A program made the translations under genes and the position numbers. From Ditylenchus dipsaci (taxonomy: Eukaryota > Nematoda > Chromadorea > Rhabditida > Anguinidae): a stretch of 64,000 nt of DNA. The notes below the pieces were generated by a model that worked only from the letters and a program-made list of their open reading frames with translations, did not search any database and was not told where the DNA came from. Shown piece after piece: positions 1 to 11,999 of the stretch (its first letter is position 1; every line of letters begins with the position of its first letter). The stretch covers positions 44,674-108,673 of the forward strand of contig SADC01001313.1 in assembly GCA_004194705.1 (NCBI GenBank). Reading direction: 5' to 3'.

Positions 1-2580
1 TAGTATGGAAGACAATACTAAGTTAGCTTGTCAATCCTAACTCATTTAGTCATGCGCCTAACAGAAATAGAGGCGAAGCAAAACTACCCCAGCATTGGCA
101 CGGACCCAGCCCTAACCATAAACTAGTGGCCACTACTACTGATTGCCCCCATCCCATTTAACAACAATGGAACAAGAGATTTCAAACCAAAGGGGCTAAA
201 ACAACCATGTTTTTTTTCTAGGAGCAAGGCGCAAGCTGCTGCTACTGCCATTTGCAGGGAGTGTGTCTGTTTAAGGGATGGGCAATGAACACAAATGAAA
301 TGGAGTCAATTGTGGCGTTTTCATTAAAATTCCGCTTCTTAGTGCTTCTTGAAGGGGGGGGGGCTGAAACAAAGGATGTTGCTGAGAATGCTTGTTATTG
401 CTCGGTCTGCCTATTATTTGGTATGTCAGTCTGGAGATGGGCGCTTTATTTTAGTGGATTGAAGTGAGGAATAGTTGTTTGAGCATTGTGTTGAGTAAAT
501 ATGGTTAAGGTATTTTCCAGTTGTAAACAGTTGACCAAAAGGTGTAGCAATATTTACCATAAATACCCTCAAAGTAAACCCCTATCTGCAATAATTAGGG
601 TTGTTAATTTACGGTAATTAAATCGGTGAATTTATGGGTGCATTATCCGCTTTACTGGTAATTCACCGAATACCGGTAAATTGATTTTGATGTCGAATTT
701 CTTATATGATATACGAAAATTCGACGCTACTCGGTAATGCCCCCCCCCCAAAAGCTACTCGGGAATACCAACCCCCCCCCCCTGGACCCTACTCGGTTAT
801 ACCCCCCCCAAAAATCAAGATTTTTAGGAGTGGTCAAACACATTTTAAGCAATAATTTCCGCATAAAAGGTCCAGAAAAGCAATTTAAAAGGGAATATGG
901 GCTGTATTGGGAGGGGAAGGGAATAGGGGGCACTTTTTTTAGCTGCTTTACCATGTTTTTTCAACTCGGGCCGTGGCAAAATACGACTCTCTATGCATTT
1001 TATGATCAAGTGTACTTCTCGGAATCAGTCTAAGGTAAGTAGTGCGCGCATCTCTAACCAACAAGCCCCCTGCGCCCCCTTCGGGCGCAGGGGGCTTTGG
1101 GGCCTTGGAGTTGAGATGCGCCACACATACCTGAACCTCGAAGTGACTCTGGATGCATGAGTAGCTCCTAGGACTGGGGGGGGGTATTCCCGAGTAGCAC
1201 TTTTTGGGGGGGGGGCGGGTTAACCGAGTAGCGGCCGAAATTCGATAACCCTGAGTAAGTTTCGGCTCTTATCCTTTATCGCGAGCAAATTTTTTCAAGT
1301 CACTTCATACCTTATTTTTTTGAGCTCAGTCAGTTTTTATAATTTATCTTGTGTAACTCATTGGGAGCCTCAATTTGTGTTTACACGGTTAAAAATTGTT
1401 CCGAAAATGGAACTTGCAAAAAAATAAGCTTACACGTACAGCTTACGTGTTAGAAATCCTCAGTTAGAAATGTCCTGTCAAAATGTGCTAATAGAAGCCC
1501 CCTGATTTCGTGTTTTTGTTGTGTTTTTGCGTTTAAGTTTAACTTTTTGCCTTTTTTGCAACCTATATTGAATATATTACCGCAACCCTGAAATTCAACA
1601 TCTTAACTTTCTTTTAAGCACAAAATTGTAATTCGAGGTGGTTTTAAAAAAATGTTTTTTAAATCGCTTCAAATCGGAGATGGTGGATTTTAGCCTTGAT
1701 TTCGGGTGATTTCGTGTCCAACCCAATTTCCCGCCAGTTTTTGCAAACTTGCAACGAAACCCTCCAATTTAACATCTTAGCTCTCTTTTTAGCACAAACA
1801 CGTATAATCAAATATGCTATCGTAAATCTCTAATAGTAGCACCCCCCCCCTAATTCAAAAATCGTGTTTTGGCATTGTGTTTTAGACTCACTTTTTTAAA
1901 AACTGTCTCAGTCAAGTTACCATCCATTTGGTAGCTCATCTCATTGGCTACAAGATGAGTGGTAACTTGCATGAAGAAGTCAAAAAGTGGGTCAAAAACG
2001 CAATGCCACAAACACGATTTTGAACGAGGGGGGGGGCTACTATTAGAGGTTTCACGGTAATTATGTTGACCTCCGAATTGCGAATGAAGGTGTTGTGGGT
2101 AGGCAGGGGCAAGTAGAATAGGTGGGTGTGCCAGGAGAGTGTGTATCGTGCCAAGGAAGTATGTAGGAGTGAGAGGTGGGTAGGTAGAGTGCCAGCAGGT
2201 GGTTAGGATTTTTTTTAGCAGTCTTTTAAAACACAATGCCACAAACACGATGTTCAATTAGGGGTTCATCAGAGGAAATATGGTATTACAAGAAGCTTAT
2301 TTGAAAAAAAAAGCTTTCACTTGAGGTATTTAGGCTTGTATCATATTCGAAATCTCCATTATTAAAGCACTGAAGCATGCATAGCAAACTCAAAAAATTC
2401 TTGACAAAAAACTTCCAAATAGACGCCAAGTCAATTGGCAGGTATAAAAATAATTAGTAGGCTGAATCTCATTCTAAACCTTTATTTTGCTGTTTATTTG
2501 AATTTTTTTGAATAAGACAAGTAATTATTAATTCAGCCGCATTGTTCTCACCAATAATTACTAACTATTACTAGAGTCAG
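1..2580. other. Repeat-rich 5' flank, no gene recognised
   Basis: I see no convincing exon in this stretch. It holds the poly-C/poly-G palindromic element at about 720-1245 and, from about 1480 to 2265, several copies of a motif with the core CACAATGCCACAAACACGAT that sits next to runs of C or G. One of these forms an inverted pair at about 1830-2060. Open frames here are short, lie inside the repeats and have low-complexity translations. Confidence 0.6.
720..1245. repeat. Palindromic TIR element with poly-C/poly-G subtermini
   Basis: The ends are inverted copies (GCTACTCGGTAA on the left, TTAACCGAGTAGC on the right), each followed inward by runs of C or G. The centre (about 1035-1150) is a hairpin built on GCGCATCTCTAACCAA and CCCCCTGCGCCCC with its reverse complement. 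The same hairpin and C/G-run ends recur at 5.1, 23.1, 24.2, 38.3 and 42.8 kb, so this is a dispersed non-autonomous family. No transposase is visible and I cannot assign a superfamily. Confidence 0.7.
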
Positions 2581-2636
2581 CAAATTTTCTAAAAATTCCA
2601 TCAAAAATTTATCCTAAGTAGTAGTCGTGGAGTGGA

Positions 2637-3159
2637 TCAACAGACGTTGGTGTCCGGAGGGGGCGCCTCGGCCATGCTATTGCAGAAGGCATCAATGCAG
2701 CAGCCTGCACTGTCTCTCCCACCCACCATTTTCACTGCAGTCACCATCATCAGAGACTAAAGCAGAACCAAACAAATGGCATGCTAGACACACCAAGTTA
2801 GTTTCTCGCACAAAACTGCCTTTAAAACAAACCGAAAACCTCTAGATTTTATTTAAAATACCCTAATTTGCAGATCCTATGAACAAATAGATGTAGACGA
2901 GACTCAAGAGCTTATAGTGCTGACCAACAGTTCTCATCGTCTAACTCTTCTTCAACGCCTAATATAGCTACTACCTCAGTTATTGTGTCTACTCGCAGCC
3001 ATGTGAAGCAAGTAGCGACCAGGAGATCGTTCCCAGCACCAGTACTGCCAAATCGTCCCCCTGCCACTCCAATGGGGTGAAAGAGTAGCTGGGTGCGACA
3101 CAGAAGACTTCTACAATGATGACGATGATTTGCTGAGTATGCCCAGCACTTCTATATTC
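2637..3159 (+). CDS. Candidate 5' exons of the SPSB-like gene (frame-interrupted)
   Basis: Two protein-like exons can be read. The first ends near 2798 (SLQSPSSETKAEPNKW...) with a GTTAGT donor; its start (about 2637) and the frame of its first half are uncertain. After TTGCAG the second begins at 2874, and the join restores one codon (Lys-Ser-Tyr-Glu...). The second exon is Ser/Thr/Pro-rich, then acidic (DTEDFYNDDDDLL), and ends before GTAGGA at 3160. The frame has to be changed near 2901 and again near 3070-3084 (two one-base losses, or one gain in a G run). Composition matches the Ser/Gln/Pro-rich exons at 13.9 and 15.0 kb, so I assign it to the same transcript, but the join is inferred and no domain is recognised. 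Confidence 0.4.
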
Positions 3160-3368
3160 GTAGGAGTAGGTTTTGAACATATTTTTAGGGATAGAGGTTG
3201 ATAATGGACAAGATTTTTTAATTGGTATTTTAGTTTTGAAGTTATTATTCAAAAAAATTATTTTGGCAGATTTCTAGTCGTGGTATTCAGTCCTGTTAGG
3301 GTCTGAATTTTCTATATCTCCGCAATTTCTATAATTTTGACAAAGACTGAGTTCTAGCTGAGTCAGTT

Positions 3369-3457
3369 ATACCGTATTTCTTCTAATAGTAGCCCCCCCC
3401 CTAGGAGGGCGGTTGAAAAATAGTAGCCCATGGGCTGCTATTAGAGAAAATACGGTA
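3369..3457. repeat. ACCGTATTT-type MITE (minimal copy)
   Basis: The ends are inverted (TACCGTATTTCTTCTAATAG on the left, CTATTAGAGAAAATACGGTA on the right) with a C-rich and G-rich centre. The element is about 88 bp. Longer copies with the same ends occur at 20.5, 26.6, 31.9, 45.7 and 62.3 kb. Confidence 0.7.
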
Positions 3458-5426
3458 GCTTCAAGAAACTTTCATAGATTTTCGACCATTTAGTAGTGAG
3501 CGGTCGTTACATACACTGATCTACTATGCTTATTTGGTGCAATTTTTTAGTGTAGTGGTTAAGTAATTTAGGTCTTATCGAATAATGCACAATCTCAACT
3601 CCACCTTGCATCTGTTTGTTTTTGTCTTTACTTTTTTATTAGTAACTGTCTTTGAAATTAATTGCAAAGTTGCCAAATAAGCTGCTGTTGCTTCTTTATT
3701 ACCTTTTTGTTTGATCTTTATTGGTGTGTGCATCATCATCATCCGCAGCTGCCACAGACAGAACCATTCTTTTCATCTCTCCGATTTTCTTCTCTTATTC
3801 AAATATCAACGTCTTCATGAGCAGCAGCAGTAGCAATTTTATATTGCTACTGCTTCCGAACATCAACAATCAACGCAAGCGATCAAGCCCTTTCAAACCA
3901 GCTAGCAAAAAAGATCTGATCCAGCAACCCCATAGCAGCTAAGCAGTCATACACCAACCAGTTATCTGCTACTTTTAGGAAGGGGGAGTACTGCACAACT
4001 CATGCAGCAGCCACCCCTTGCATAACTGCTGCTATTAGTGCTGGCTGGTAACTGGCGGATGGTGACTCCCTATTACAAAGGGCTAAATTGGTCAATATTG
4101 CTTGACAATACATCTTTTTGTATAGATCTATGCAGTATCAAATGGCCACCATCTTAGGTTGGATCTTTTTTGGGCTTCGACACACAAAGACTAGACGCAG
4201 GTCTATCGAAAACTGCGATTTTTACTGGCAAAACTGTTATCATACTTATCCGGGAACGAACTTGAGATTGTATAGATTGTATGGAGTGTTGATCATGAAA
4301 AAACACTGGTCTTTACCATCTTTTCAGAAATTTTCGCGTTGTTTCTGGTTGTTTTGGTTTATGATCCAAATTGCTGCTAGTATATTTCGCAGTTGTGTTT
4401 TTTTGTCTCTTGATCGCCTGATTTAATTCCCTAATTTGCATAATAACAGAGCGTGTGAGAAGGACTTTAAATAGTTTTGGCTGTGTAATGATCAGTGTCC
4501 TACACATTTTTAGGATTGGCAAGTTCCGGAAATTGTGTATAGGGTTTGTCTCTTGTGTGTTTGAAATTGTCTGATCTCTTTTTTATTATTATCTTGCCTG
4601 AGATCGAATGGCGCAAACATTTTATCAATATTTCTTTGCTTTGAAAATTTTGAGCAATGATCTCTTTCTGTTTTTCGAATGGTTTTTACTATGGATTCCG
4701 TGACTTCTTGTCAAAAGCAATTGTCGTTTTGACATAGTGTCAAGCTGAGTGAATCGAAGACTAAACTTTTGGGTTTTTTTTTTAGTTTTAAGACTAAGCC
4801 AGCATTGTTAAGGTAGACTCAAACATGCGGAAAAACATTATCGATTCCATCCTAATTTTCAGATCGAAAACTTTTAGGATATTGTTGGTGCTATTATGAC
4901 ATACCCCTCCCGAAAATCGATTTTTACAGACGTGTTCCAAAAAGATTTTCAAGCAATAATTTAGCCACTGGAAGACTACAAAAGTAATTTAATAATTTTT
5001 GCAAAAAAATAAAGATGTTGAACATCGCTTTGAATACTGGACCTACCGCATAAATAAACTCTGGTGCGCATGCTTTTTTTGCATCCAGTGTCACTTTCGA
5101 GTGATTGTGTCTAAGGTATGTGGCTGTACGCATCTCAACCCAAGCCACAAGTCCCTGCGCCTTTGAAGGGGGAGACATAATTCGAGAAGTTCTCTTGATC
5201 ATAAAATGCGTAAAGAGTCTCTTTTTGCAACGGCCTATGTTGAAAAACATGGTAAAACAGCCTAAATATTCTTCAAAAATGGCCCCTATTTTGTCTCTTT
5301 CCCTTCCAATACAGCCCTTGTCCTTATAAGAATCTCTTTTCTGGTCATCTTATGGCAAAACAATAACTTTAAAACGAAACACTCTTTAAAAAGTCCTAAA
5401 ACCTAGTATCGTCAAATTGATATTTC

Positions 5427-5811
5427 GGTACTAATTCGGTTTAGCCCCACACTCCCATTTTTGATTTTTATTTTTCTTTGAGTTTTATTTTTCTTGCGAC
5501 AAACATCTTTCATTTATTCACATAGATACAAGTCAACAATTTGTGGCCATAAAAAGAACATAATATCATTTCCACCGAACTTTCGGCGCCATACAAAATC
5601 AGAGACATAGCTTTTAAAAACAGAACGATGTGTGCCATATTCTTGCTTGTGCCTTCTCTTGAATTTCTGCCATGTTGATTCGATCGTCTGAGTGTGTGCA
5701 CCAGTCTCCGGATCCACGAATTGACTGAGTGATAAAAGTTAATTGTTTAAAAAATTGTGCAAATTGAGACACGAAAGCAAAAATGGGGGTGTGGGCTAAA
5801 CGAATTAGTAC
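5427..5811 (-). mobile_element. Merlin (IS1016-like) DNA transposon remnant, copy 1
   Basis: The reverse strand encodes a Merlin/ISXO2-type transposase C-terminus at about 5514-5717, with the signature [17 protein letters not shown]; the Glu of IES should be the last catalytic residue of the DDE triad. The two preceding Asp regions are missing, so the copy is internally deleted and cannot be autonomous. The ends are inverted repeats of about 40 bp beginning GGTACTAATTCG (the right end lacks one base). The flanks carry the same 8-bp target duplication, GATATTTC, at 5419-5426 and 5812-5819; Merlin elements are known for 8-9 bp duplications. The element lies in the presumed first large intron of the SPSB-like gene. 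Confidence 0.85.
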
Positions 5812-6284
5812 GATATTTCATTGTTAAGCAAAAAATTGTAGTTTGAGATTTCGTTTTGGCCACTTTTCGAAAAAATCAGGATTCCGGCGTAAAGTAAAAG
5901 TACCCGTGGAAAAAAACTCCTACGAGTCCTTTTCTCATCCCTCTGTTTCATCCCTTTTTCTATAAAGCTCGTGCGCGACTTATTTATGTACTTTTTTAAA
6001 CAATATAAATGAGCTTGATATGTTCAGTCTTAGGTTGGCCAACCCGCAAACTACCTTCTTTTAAGTAGCCGAAAATTGAATATGCCTGTCCCCAATGAAT
6101 TCCATTTTGTGATTTTACAAAATTATTCAAAAAAGTTCCAATATACTTTGTTGAAAATTTTTTCGAAAACAGCACACCATACTATGTCCCTTATCATTTT
6201 GCTTAAAAATTTTCATAAACATACTGTTATCAAAGTGCACCTCTCTTGCCACAGTTTAGCTAATAATCAATTGTTTTTTTTCAG

Positions 6285-6469
6285 GACCGCGTGAATATGG
6301 GCAGTGTGTACTCAATAGCTTCATCCCACAGCAGTCACCATCACAAGACCCACGCCATACAAACCTTAACAGCACTCAACGGCCACCAAATCCAGTTGAT
6401 CCACAGTCTACAACCTCAAGCCATTCTAGCAGAAGACATCATCCCAGCAGAGTCAACCGTGCTTTTGAC
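6285..6469 (+). CDS. Candidate exon, His/Ser/Pro/Gln-rich
   Basis: A strong acceptor (TTTTTTTTCAG) precedes an exon-like stretch that is unusually GC-rich for its surroundings. Two frames are open. One reads SPSQDPRHTNLNSTQRPPNP and resembles the other low-complexity exons of this gene. The other starts DRVNMGSVYSIASSHSSHHH and fits the phase of the exon ending at 3159. Possible donors are at 6459 and 6470. I assign it to the N-terminal extension of the SPSB-like gene only by position and composition. Confidence 0.35.
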
Positions 6470-9400
6470 GTTGGTTTACGATTTTTTAGATTCAAGCTAA
6501 TATTCTTATATGATACTTGTCCAAAGCCACTTAAAATTATACTTTATAAACTAAAATGAGTTTAATGTTTAACTCTTTAAAAATACGTTAAGTTATTTTT
6601 TTTGTCTTTTTTTCTTTTATAAGACAAAAATTAATCAATCTAAGTAGATTCTTATAAAAAAAGTAAAAAAAGACAGAGACGAAACATAATTTTCACACAA
6701 CGTAGCCTACCGATTAAAAAAACTCTTTTTGATGCATGCAGAGTGGTGGTTCTAGCAAATCTGAGGATTAATGGTCTTATACAAGTTCGTTTATGACTGT
6801 TAACCTCGTTTATGTTTACGTTTATGGACGGGGTAATTTACCGATGGTGAATTTACCGTCGCCCACCTACATAACAGCTGTAAGATAAAAACGAAGGACG
6901 AATTGTCACGGAGTACTAAACGGCTAAAGACGAAACGGTTGAGGACGAACAGCCCTGAGGACGAGATGCCCTGAGGAGGAACCGTCCATGTACCCATAAA
7001 AATATATATTAGTACATAGTGAATATCATCAAATATCAAATACGTTTTTGAATATCTTCATGGCCAATATTGGACAAGTAAAATGTAAGAACTTTGTTAA
7101 AAAAATTAAAATCGATTTTTAAAAAATATACTTTTCATAAAATCACAATATGACCTAAGCCACGAACCAACCAGTAAATTATCATAGGTCGTTTTCTGAA
7201 ATATTTATTACAAACGCTTTTAGAAAAAACTAAAGCTATCTTTAAACAATCATTTCCTCAAATTATTTAAAAATTTGACTTGGTCAAATCAGGTGGCGCC
7301 AAAATATTTTATTCCTTTGAAAAGCCAACCTAAAACTCTCTCATATGCACTCAATTGACACATCTCCAATTAATTTAGCAACCGAAAAACCCAATGGTCA
7401 GTCACCTGCCCCAAATGACCTTGGCTAACACTTCAAGGCTCTATTCTTAACATTTCTTAATTTTGAAGTTTTTTCTCTTCTATTTTTAGTTTTCTCAAGA
7501 TACTTTGAAGTGTCTGTGCATTGACCAGTAGCAGAAATTTCTATTTTCGATGCCCTCATTTTTTTACTTTCACTTTCTTGTGGTTGAATGGAATTACGCT
7601 GCACTCTTTTCTTCTTCTTTAGATTCTAATTCGACGTCTGAAACTTCTCTTTCTTTAATTGCAAATCCGCTGAGCACAGCAGAAATTAGGTGAAAGTGAA
7701 AGGAAAGTAGTCACTTGGATGAAAATGCTTCAAATATTTTTAAGATGGTGTAAAATCAAAAGTTTTTTCCTTTTCTGTTTTAAGATATGTGATTTTGCGT
7801 TAGAGCTTTCTTAGGAAATGCTTGATTTGCTTAGGTATGGGATGGTGTTTACGCTTCATAGAAGGTGGCTAGGACAAAGATTTTTTTTTGCACTGAAGCA
7901 ATTTTTTCGTAGGGCTAAACAAATCAGGTAAATAAAGCTGAAATTAGATCTTTAAAAAGGCTTTTTCACTTATAATATTTGACCCTTATAGGTTCTAACT
8001 AAATGTTTTTGAAAATAATCAACTATGGGACAAGATGATAGGACTGCTTAAGTGGCAGATTGAAAACCGACAAAATTGGCGCAATATTACCAGACTTGGC
8101 GACAACTTCCAGGAATAATGGTGTAATTTGCCTGGGTCCCCCTGGGGGAGGGCAGGAGTTTTTTATGGGTATCCATTTGACCACTTTTTAGATCTTCCAT
8201 CGTCGTTATTAATGAAGAAAACATGTCTTTAAATCAGGGGAGGTAACTGTACTTTTTAAAAAGATTTGTACTTTTTTCGGGACCCAAAATCTTTTTTATT
8301 TTTAAAGTTTTTAGTCAAAATATTTTTTTTCGGTGCTCGAAAATCAATAAGCACTGGATAAAATGGCAATTTCTGACAAAAAATACCAAATTGTACTTTT
8401 TTTTGGCCAACTGTACTTTTTTCGAAATTTTGAGTTACCTACCCTGCTTTAAATCAAAATAAATTGACTTTTTGCTTTGGGGGAAAGATATAACGACCTT
8501 ACTTTGTGGTATTTTGTCGGTATCTTACATTTAATCTTGGCATTTTTAGTAATCTTTTTTTTAAGTAACAAAATTGCCAACATTGGGTCAATTTCTTTTC
8601 AGATCTTGGCGCAAATATTAATATTGATTAATATCAATATTGACATTTAGGAAGCTAATAAAGATAATATAGTTATCTATTAAACGGAGGTTAAAGCTGT
8701 TAAGGAGATAGTCTTGACACGAAAGATTGATCCAAGTTTTTGTTTTTTAAAATGTGGCTTTAGAGCCATATCTTGTCGACAACTTGGTGTCCGCAATGTC
8801 GGACAAACTTGTGTAGAATTAAGTGTTGAATTAGCATTATCGACATCAGAATTGAAAAATTTCTTCAAAAAATGGCCCAAGAATAGAAATGTGATAGAAA
8901 ACTGATCAATTTTTTGAGGGTTTTTTCCTTTTCCATTTCAATTTTTATGGCATTTTTTGAAATAATTTGATCTGATATTAATGATGCTAATCCAACTTTT
9001 AATTTTGAACAATTTTCACCACATTGCAACACCGAACTGTCGACAAAACAAGGCTCTAAAATCACACGAAAACACAAAACTTGGAAAAATCTTTAACAGT
9101 CTCCTTAACAGCTTTCACCTCTCCTTTAAAGAATTAACTGTGAGAAATTTAAGACAACAGAACCTAATAGAACCTTGAATAAAACCTTTTATAAACTCCA
9201 CCCTGTTGTTGCTTTTTCTGGCTTCTGTTGCATTCTGTTTTTAGAAAGACGTTTTCAGTTGCTAAAAATCGGTAGAACCGGTTGGATCTTACTAAACAGC
9301 TACGGATAAGATCCTGCCTAGACTGGCTACTACTGATTGTTCAAGGAAAGGGACATCTTTGTTTTGGGTACTAGATTGCGCGAGAAGATTATCAAAACAA

Positions 9401-10960
9401 GTAGTAGTTTTTGGAACATCTTCATTTTTCCTGAGCCTGTTTTGTTCAGATGTTAATTCCCTATTGACGGTAGTCTTTCAACTCTATTTTTGCACTTTTA
9501 AATTACTGAAAGCAGTTTAGGAAAGTTCAATTTGTTTTTAGAAAGAGTTTAAAGTTTTATTTTCAAGAATACTTATTAATACTTATTATTATTACTGTTT
9601 ATATTGACTTTCCTGTAGGTTTTTTGACTCTACCAGCAAATACCTCTCCCGAAAATTTTTCCTTCTGAAACTTAAGTAAAGAGTACCGAATTTATGTCCC
9701 AGATCCCGGAAAAAGTGCGTAAGACATTTTTTTCATCTCCATCCACTATTCCTACTATCCAAAGATTTAATAATCCAATTTTAGTCATTTAGTCATTTTA
9801 CGCTCAAACTGTTTATTGTTTGATCACAAAATGTGATGATATAAAGTACAACCATAATGGTTCAAAAACACCTTGAAACATGTGTCTGACGTTCGTGTTT
9901 TGTGTCATACTGATCATTTAACTTGAAAAATAACATTTGCGCGACAAACTTCATACATACATCACAGTCAATACTCTAATCAAGAGGACATAAGGAGGCA
10001 AAACCGGTTATGAAGTGGATCTACCAGCAGATGTTTGCTTCGTCGGAGGCATAAATTATTCATATTTTCGTCGAATTGTCATCAAAAGCGAAAAAAATGA
10101 ATGCATATAAAGAACGAAATTTTCAGCTGTTTACTATCAGTTAGTTCTGATAGTTTCGATTATAGCCATATAATAATCCATAGGATTTTTACTCAAACTT
10201 TTCTCTACTTTTATATAGATAGAAGTGCCCAATTTGCATTTTTTAAGACACTGCCCGATTTGTTAATTCTCTACGCTGAATAGACAAACATCTCCAATTG
10301 AATTTCAAAGTGATGCTGACCACTCACGAATTTTACTTTCACCTCCTTGCTCAAATCATCTTAGCACCTCAACCAGTCAGACCACCAAATCAATTCCCAA
10401 TGACTAGTAGTGCTTTCCCTTACTACCAAAACGAAAGTGTGCGCGTGAGGGTGGAGGCAGGGTAGAAAAGCCCTTGAAGTCAATTGCTTTCAGCATGCCT
10501 CGCATAAAGTAAATTTACACACAGAGACAGCATGTAGGTGGTGGGCAGGTGAATAGGTGCTGTATACAATACTAGTACTAAAAATAGTCCCTCACGACAC
10601 TATTTTAGTCTGCTCCCAGCATTATTTGTTTATTTTTGGTGGTGTTTGCATTTCTGTGGTTGTGTAATACACCACAATAGACTCTCCTCATTGCACTACA
10701 AAAGAGTGTGTGTGTCTGAGTGCATTGCTGCTTCGGCAGATAGCTGGCTGGTTGGTTCCAGAAAAAAGAGAATGCATTATTATTAGTAATTCTATCGTCA
10801 CACTTTGCTAAAAGCTGCAATTATTGTTTTTTACTGAGATAATTTTTTGCTTTGACATTGTAATCTTGCAGATGAATGTGAAATTGTCAGCTTATAATAT
10901 GTTGCTTTAGGTAACACCGATAACTCTGGGCTGATCTTCTTCTCGACTTTTTCAATTGCA
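6470..10960. other. Putative intron, gene-free
   Basis: I see no exon. It contains an hAT-like MITE (8235-8446) and AT-rich filler. A pair of short palindromic blocks near 8.7-9.1 kb shares TTGTCGACA-type cores. The open frames at 6.8, 8.7 and 9.0 kb overlap each other on both strands, which is typical of palindromic non-coding sequence. Confidence 0.5.
8235..8446. mobile_element. hAT-like MITE with 8-bp target duplication
   Basis: The ends are inverted: CAGGGGAGGTAACT on the left and AGTTACCTACCCTG on the right. They start with CAGGG as in hAT transposons. CTTTAAAT is duplicated immediately outside both ends (8227-8234 and 8447-8454), the 8-bp duplication expected of hAT. The interior has repeated GTACTTTTT motifs and no transposase. 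Confidence 0.85.
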
Positions 10961-11596
10961 AAAAGATCTAGCTATTATACTTAAATCTATTCAAAAATTA
11001 CCTGCCTTCGAAAAATGCTGGACACATGTAATCGAAGAAATTGCTGATGACGCACCCAATTACCTAACATTTTCTCCAATACTTCTACCGACAATAATTC
11101 TATGGATATTGGAGAAGATGACTCTTCTCCGCAACAAAACCCGGTGTTACCTCAGTCAGCTGTACTGTTCTCAGGCCTCAATTTCGCCCCTATTCGCACA
11201 CTTATTCAAAAAGAGCTTAGCTGGAACTCCATGTCAAGAGCAGCAATAATGCCAACCTCAGTGATTCTTCCTGCGATGGAGAACTGCAGGAAGCAGTTAT
11301 GCCCAAACAAGAAAAGGTGTATCATGCTGCCGTGGTGCGATTAGTCAATCTGAGAAGAAGGCAGAGAGCCGAAAGCATGGAAAATAGCAGCAGTTCGCCG
11401 GACTCAGGTCTGATCAATACGACCAGATGGACAAGAAGATAGCTATTTGGACACTGACGAAGAAGCCTTAAATGAGATGGATGCTCCTTCAGAAGCTCCG
11501 AAAAAAATAAAGGCGTTGAAGAGAAGACAGCCCAGTGAACCAACTACTTTTTGGATTAACAAAAAGAATGGCTTTACTACCCTGATGATAATCATG
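10960..11596 (+). CDS. Candidate long acidic/Ser-rich exon of the SPSB-like gene (frame-interrupted)
   Basis: Successive protein-like blocks can be read in changing frames: a helical block (WTHVIEEIADDAPNYL), a Ser/Asp-rich block (NSMDIGEDDSSPQQNP), a basic block (VNLRRRQRAES), an acidic block (SYLDTDEEALNEMDAPSE) and YYPDDNH, ending at 11596 before GTGAGA. The last block ends with one spare base (phase 1), which matches the phase required by the clean exon starting at 13930. Frame changes are needed near 11066, 11237, 11408, 11440 and 11560, each of the one-base-missing kind (11408 plus 11440 could instead be one gain). The 5' limit is uncertain. No domain is recognised; the block pattern suggests a disordered region. 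Confidence 0.45.
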
Positions 11597-11999
11597 GTGA
11601 GATTGTGAACAGAAAATAATATAATAAGTTTAACCGGAGCTTCTGAATTATTCAAAATTTGCTTTATAATTTTTCACACTGCATTAAGCACATATTATAG
11701 AGGGAAATTTAGAGGGAGAGAGCGTGTAGCTTTTGAGAATGTAATACAGTTATCTAGGGTCACAATCTTTTTGAACTGCCTTTTTTCCACTCGTTTTGCA
11801 TCAAATGTAATAATTATGACCTCAAAATACTTTTAACATTAGGCATAAGTCTTGAAGTTCAAGAAAGATAGTTCTAGTTTTTGGTGTAAAGCACGAGCAT
11901 ATCAAATACAATTATTAGTATGAATATGACATACATGAAAAGCCGTGAAGTTGGATGAACACAGTCGAACCTTAATTGACTACACTATGGAGAGGTCGG

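Larger units (their letters stand above)
3160..6284. other. Putative intron with MITEs
   Basis: No coding exon is recognised. The stretch holds a short ACCGTATTT-type palindrome (about 3369-3457), a partial copy of the GCGCATCTCAACCC hairpin family (about 5040-5200) and a deleted Merlin element (5427-5811). The short open frames at 3.7 and 4.1 kb show no splice context or similarity that I recognise. Confidence 0.45.

Noticed and set aside
1850..2257. 135-residue minus-strand frame
   Set aside because: It spans an inverted repeat with C/G runs and the CACAATGCCACAAACACGAT motif, and the translation is low-complexity (Pro/His/Leu).
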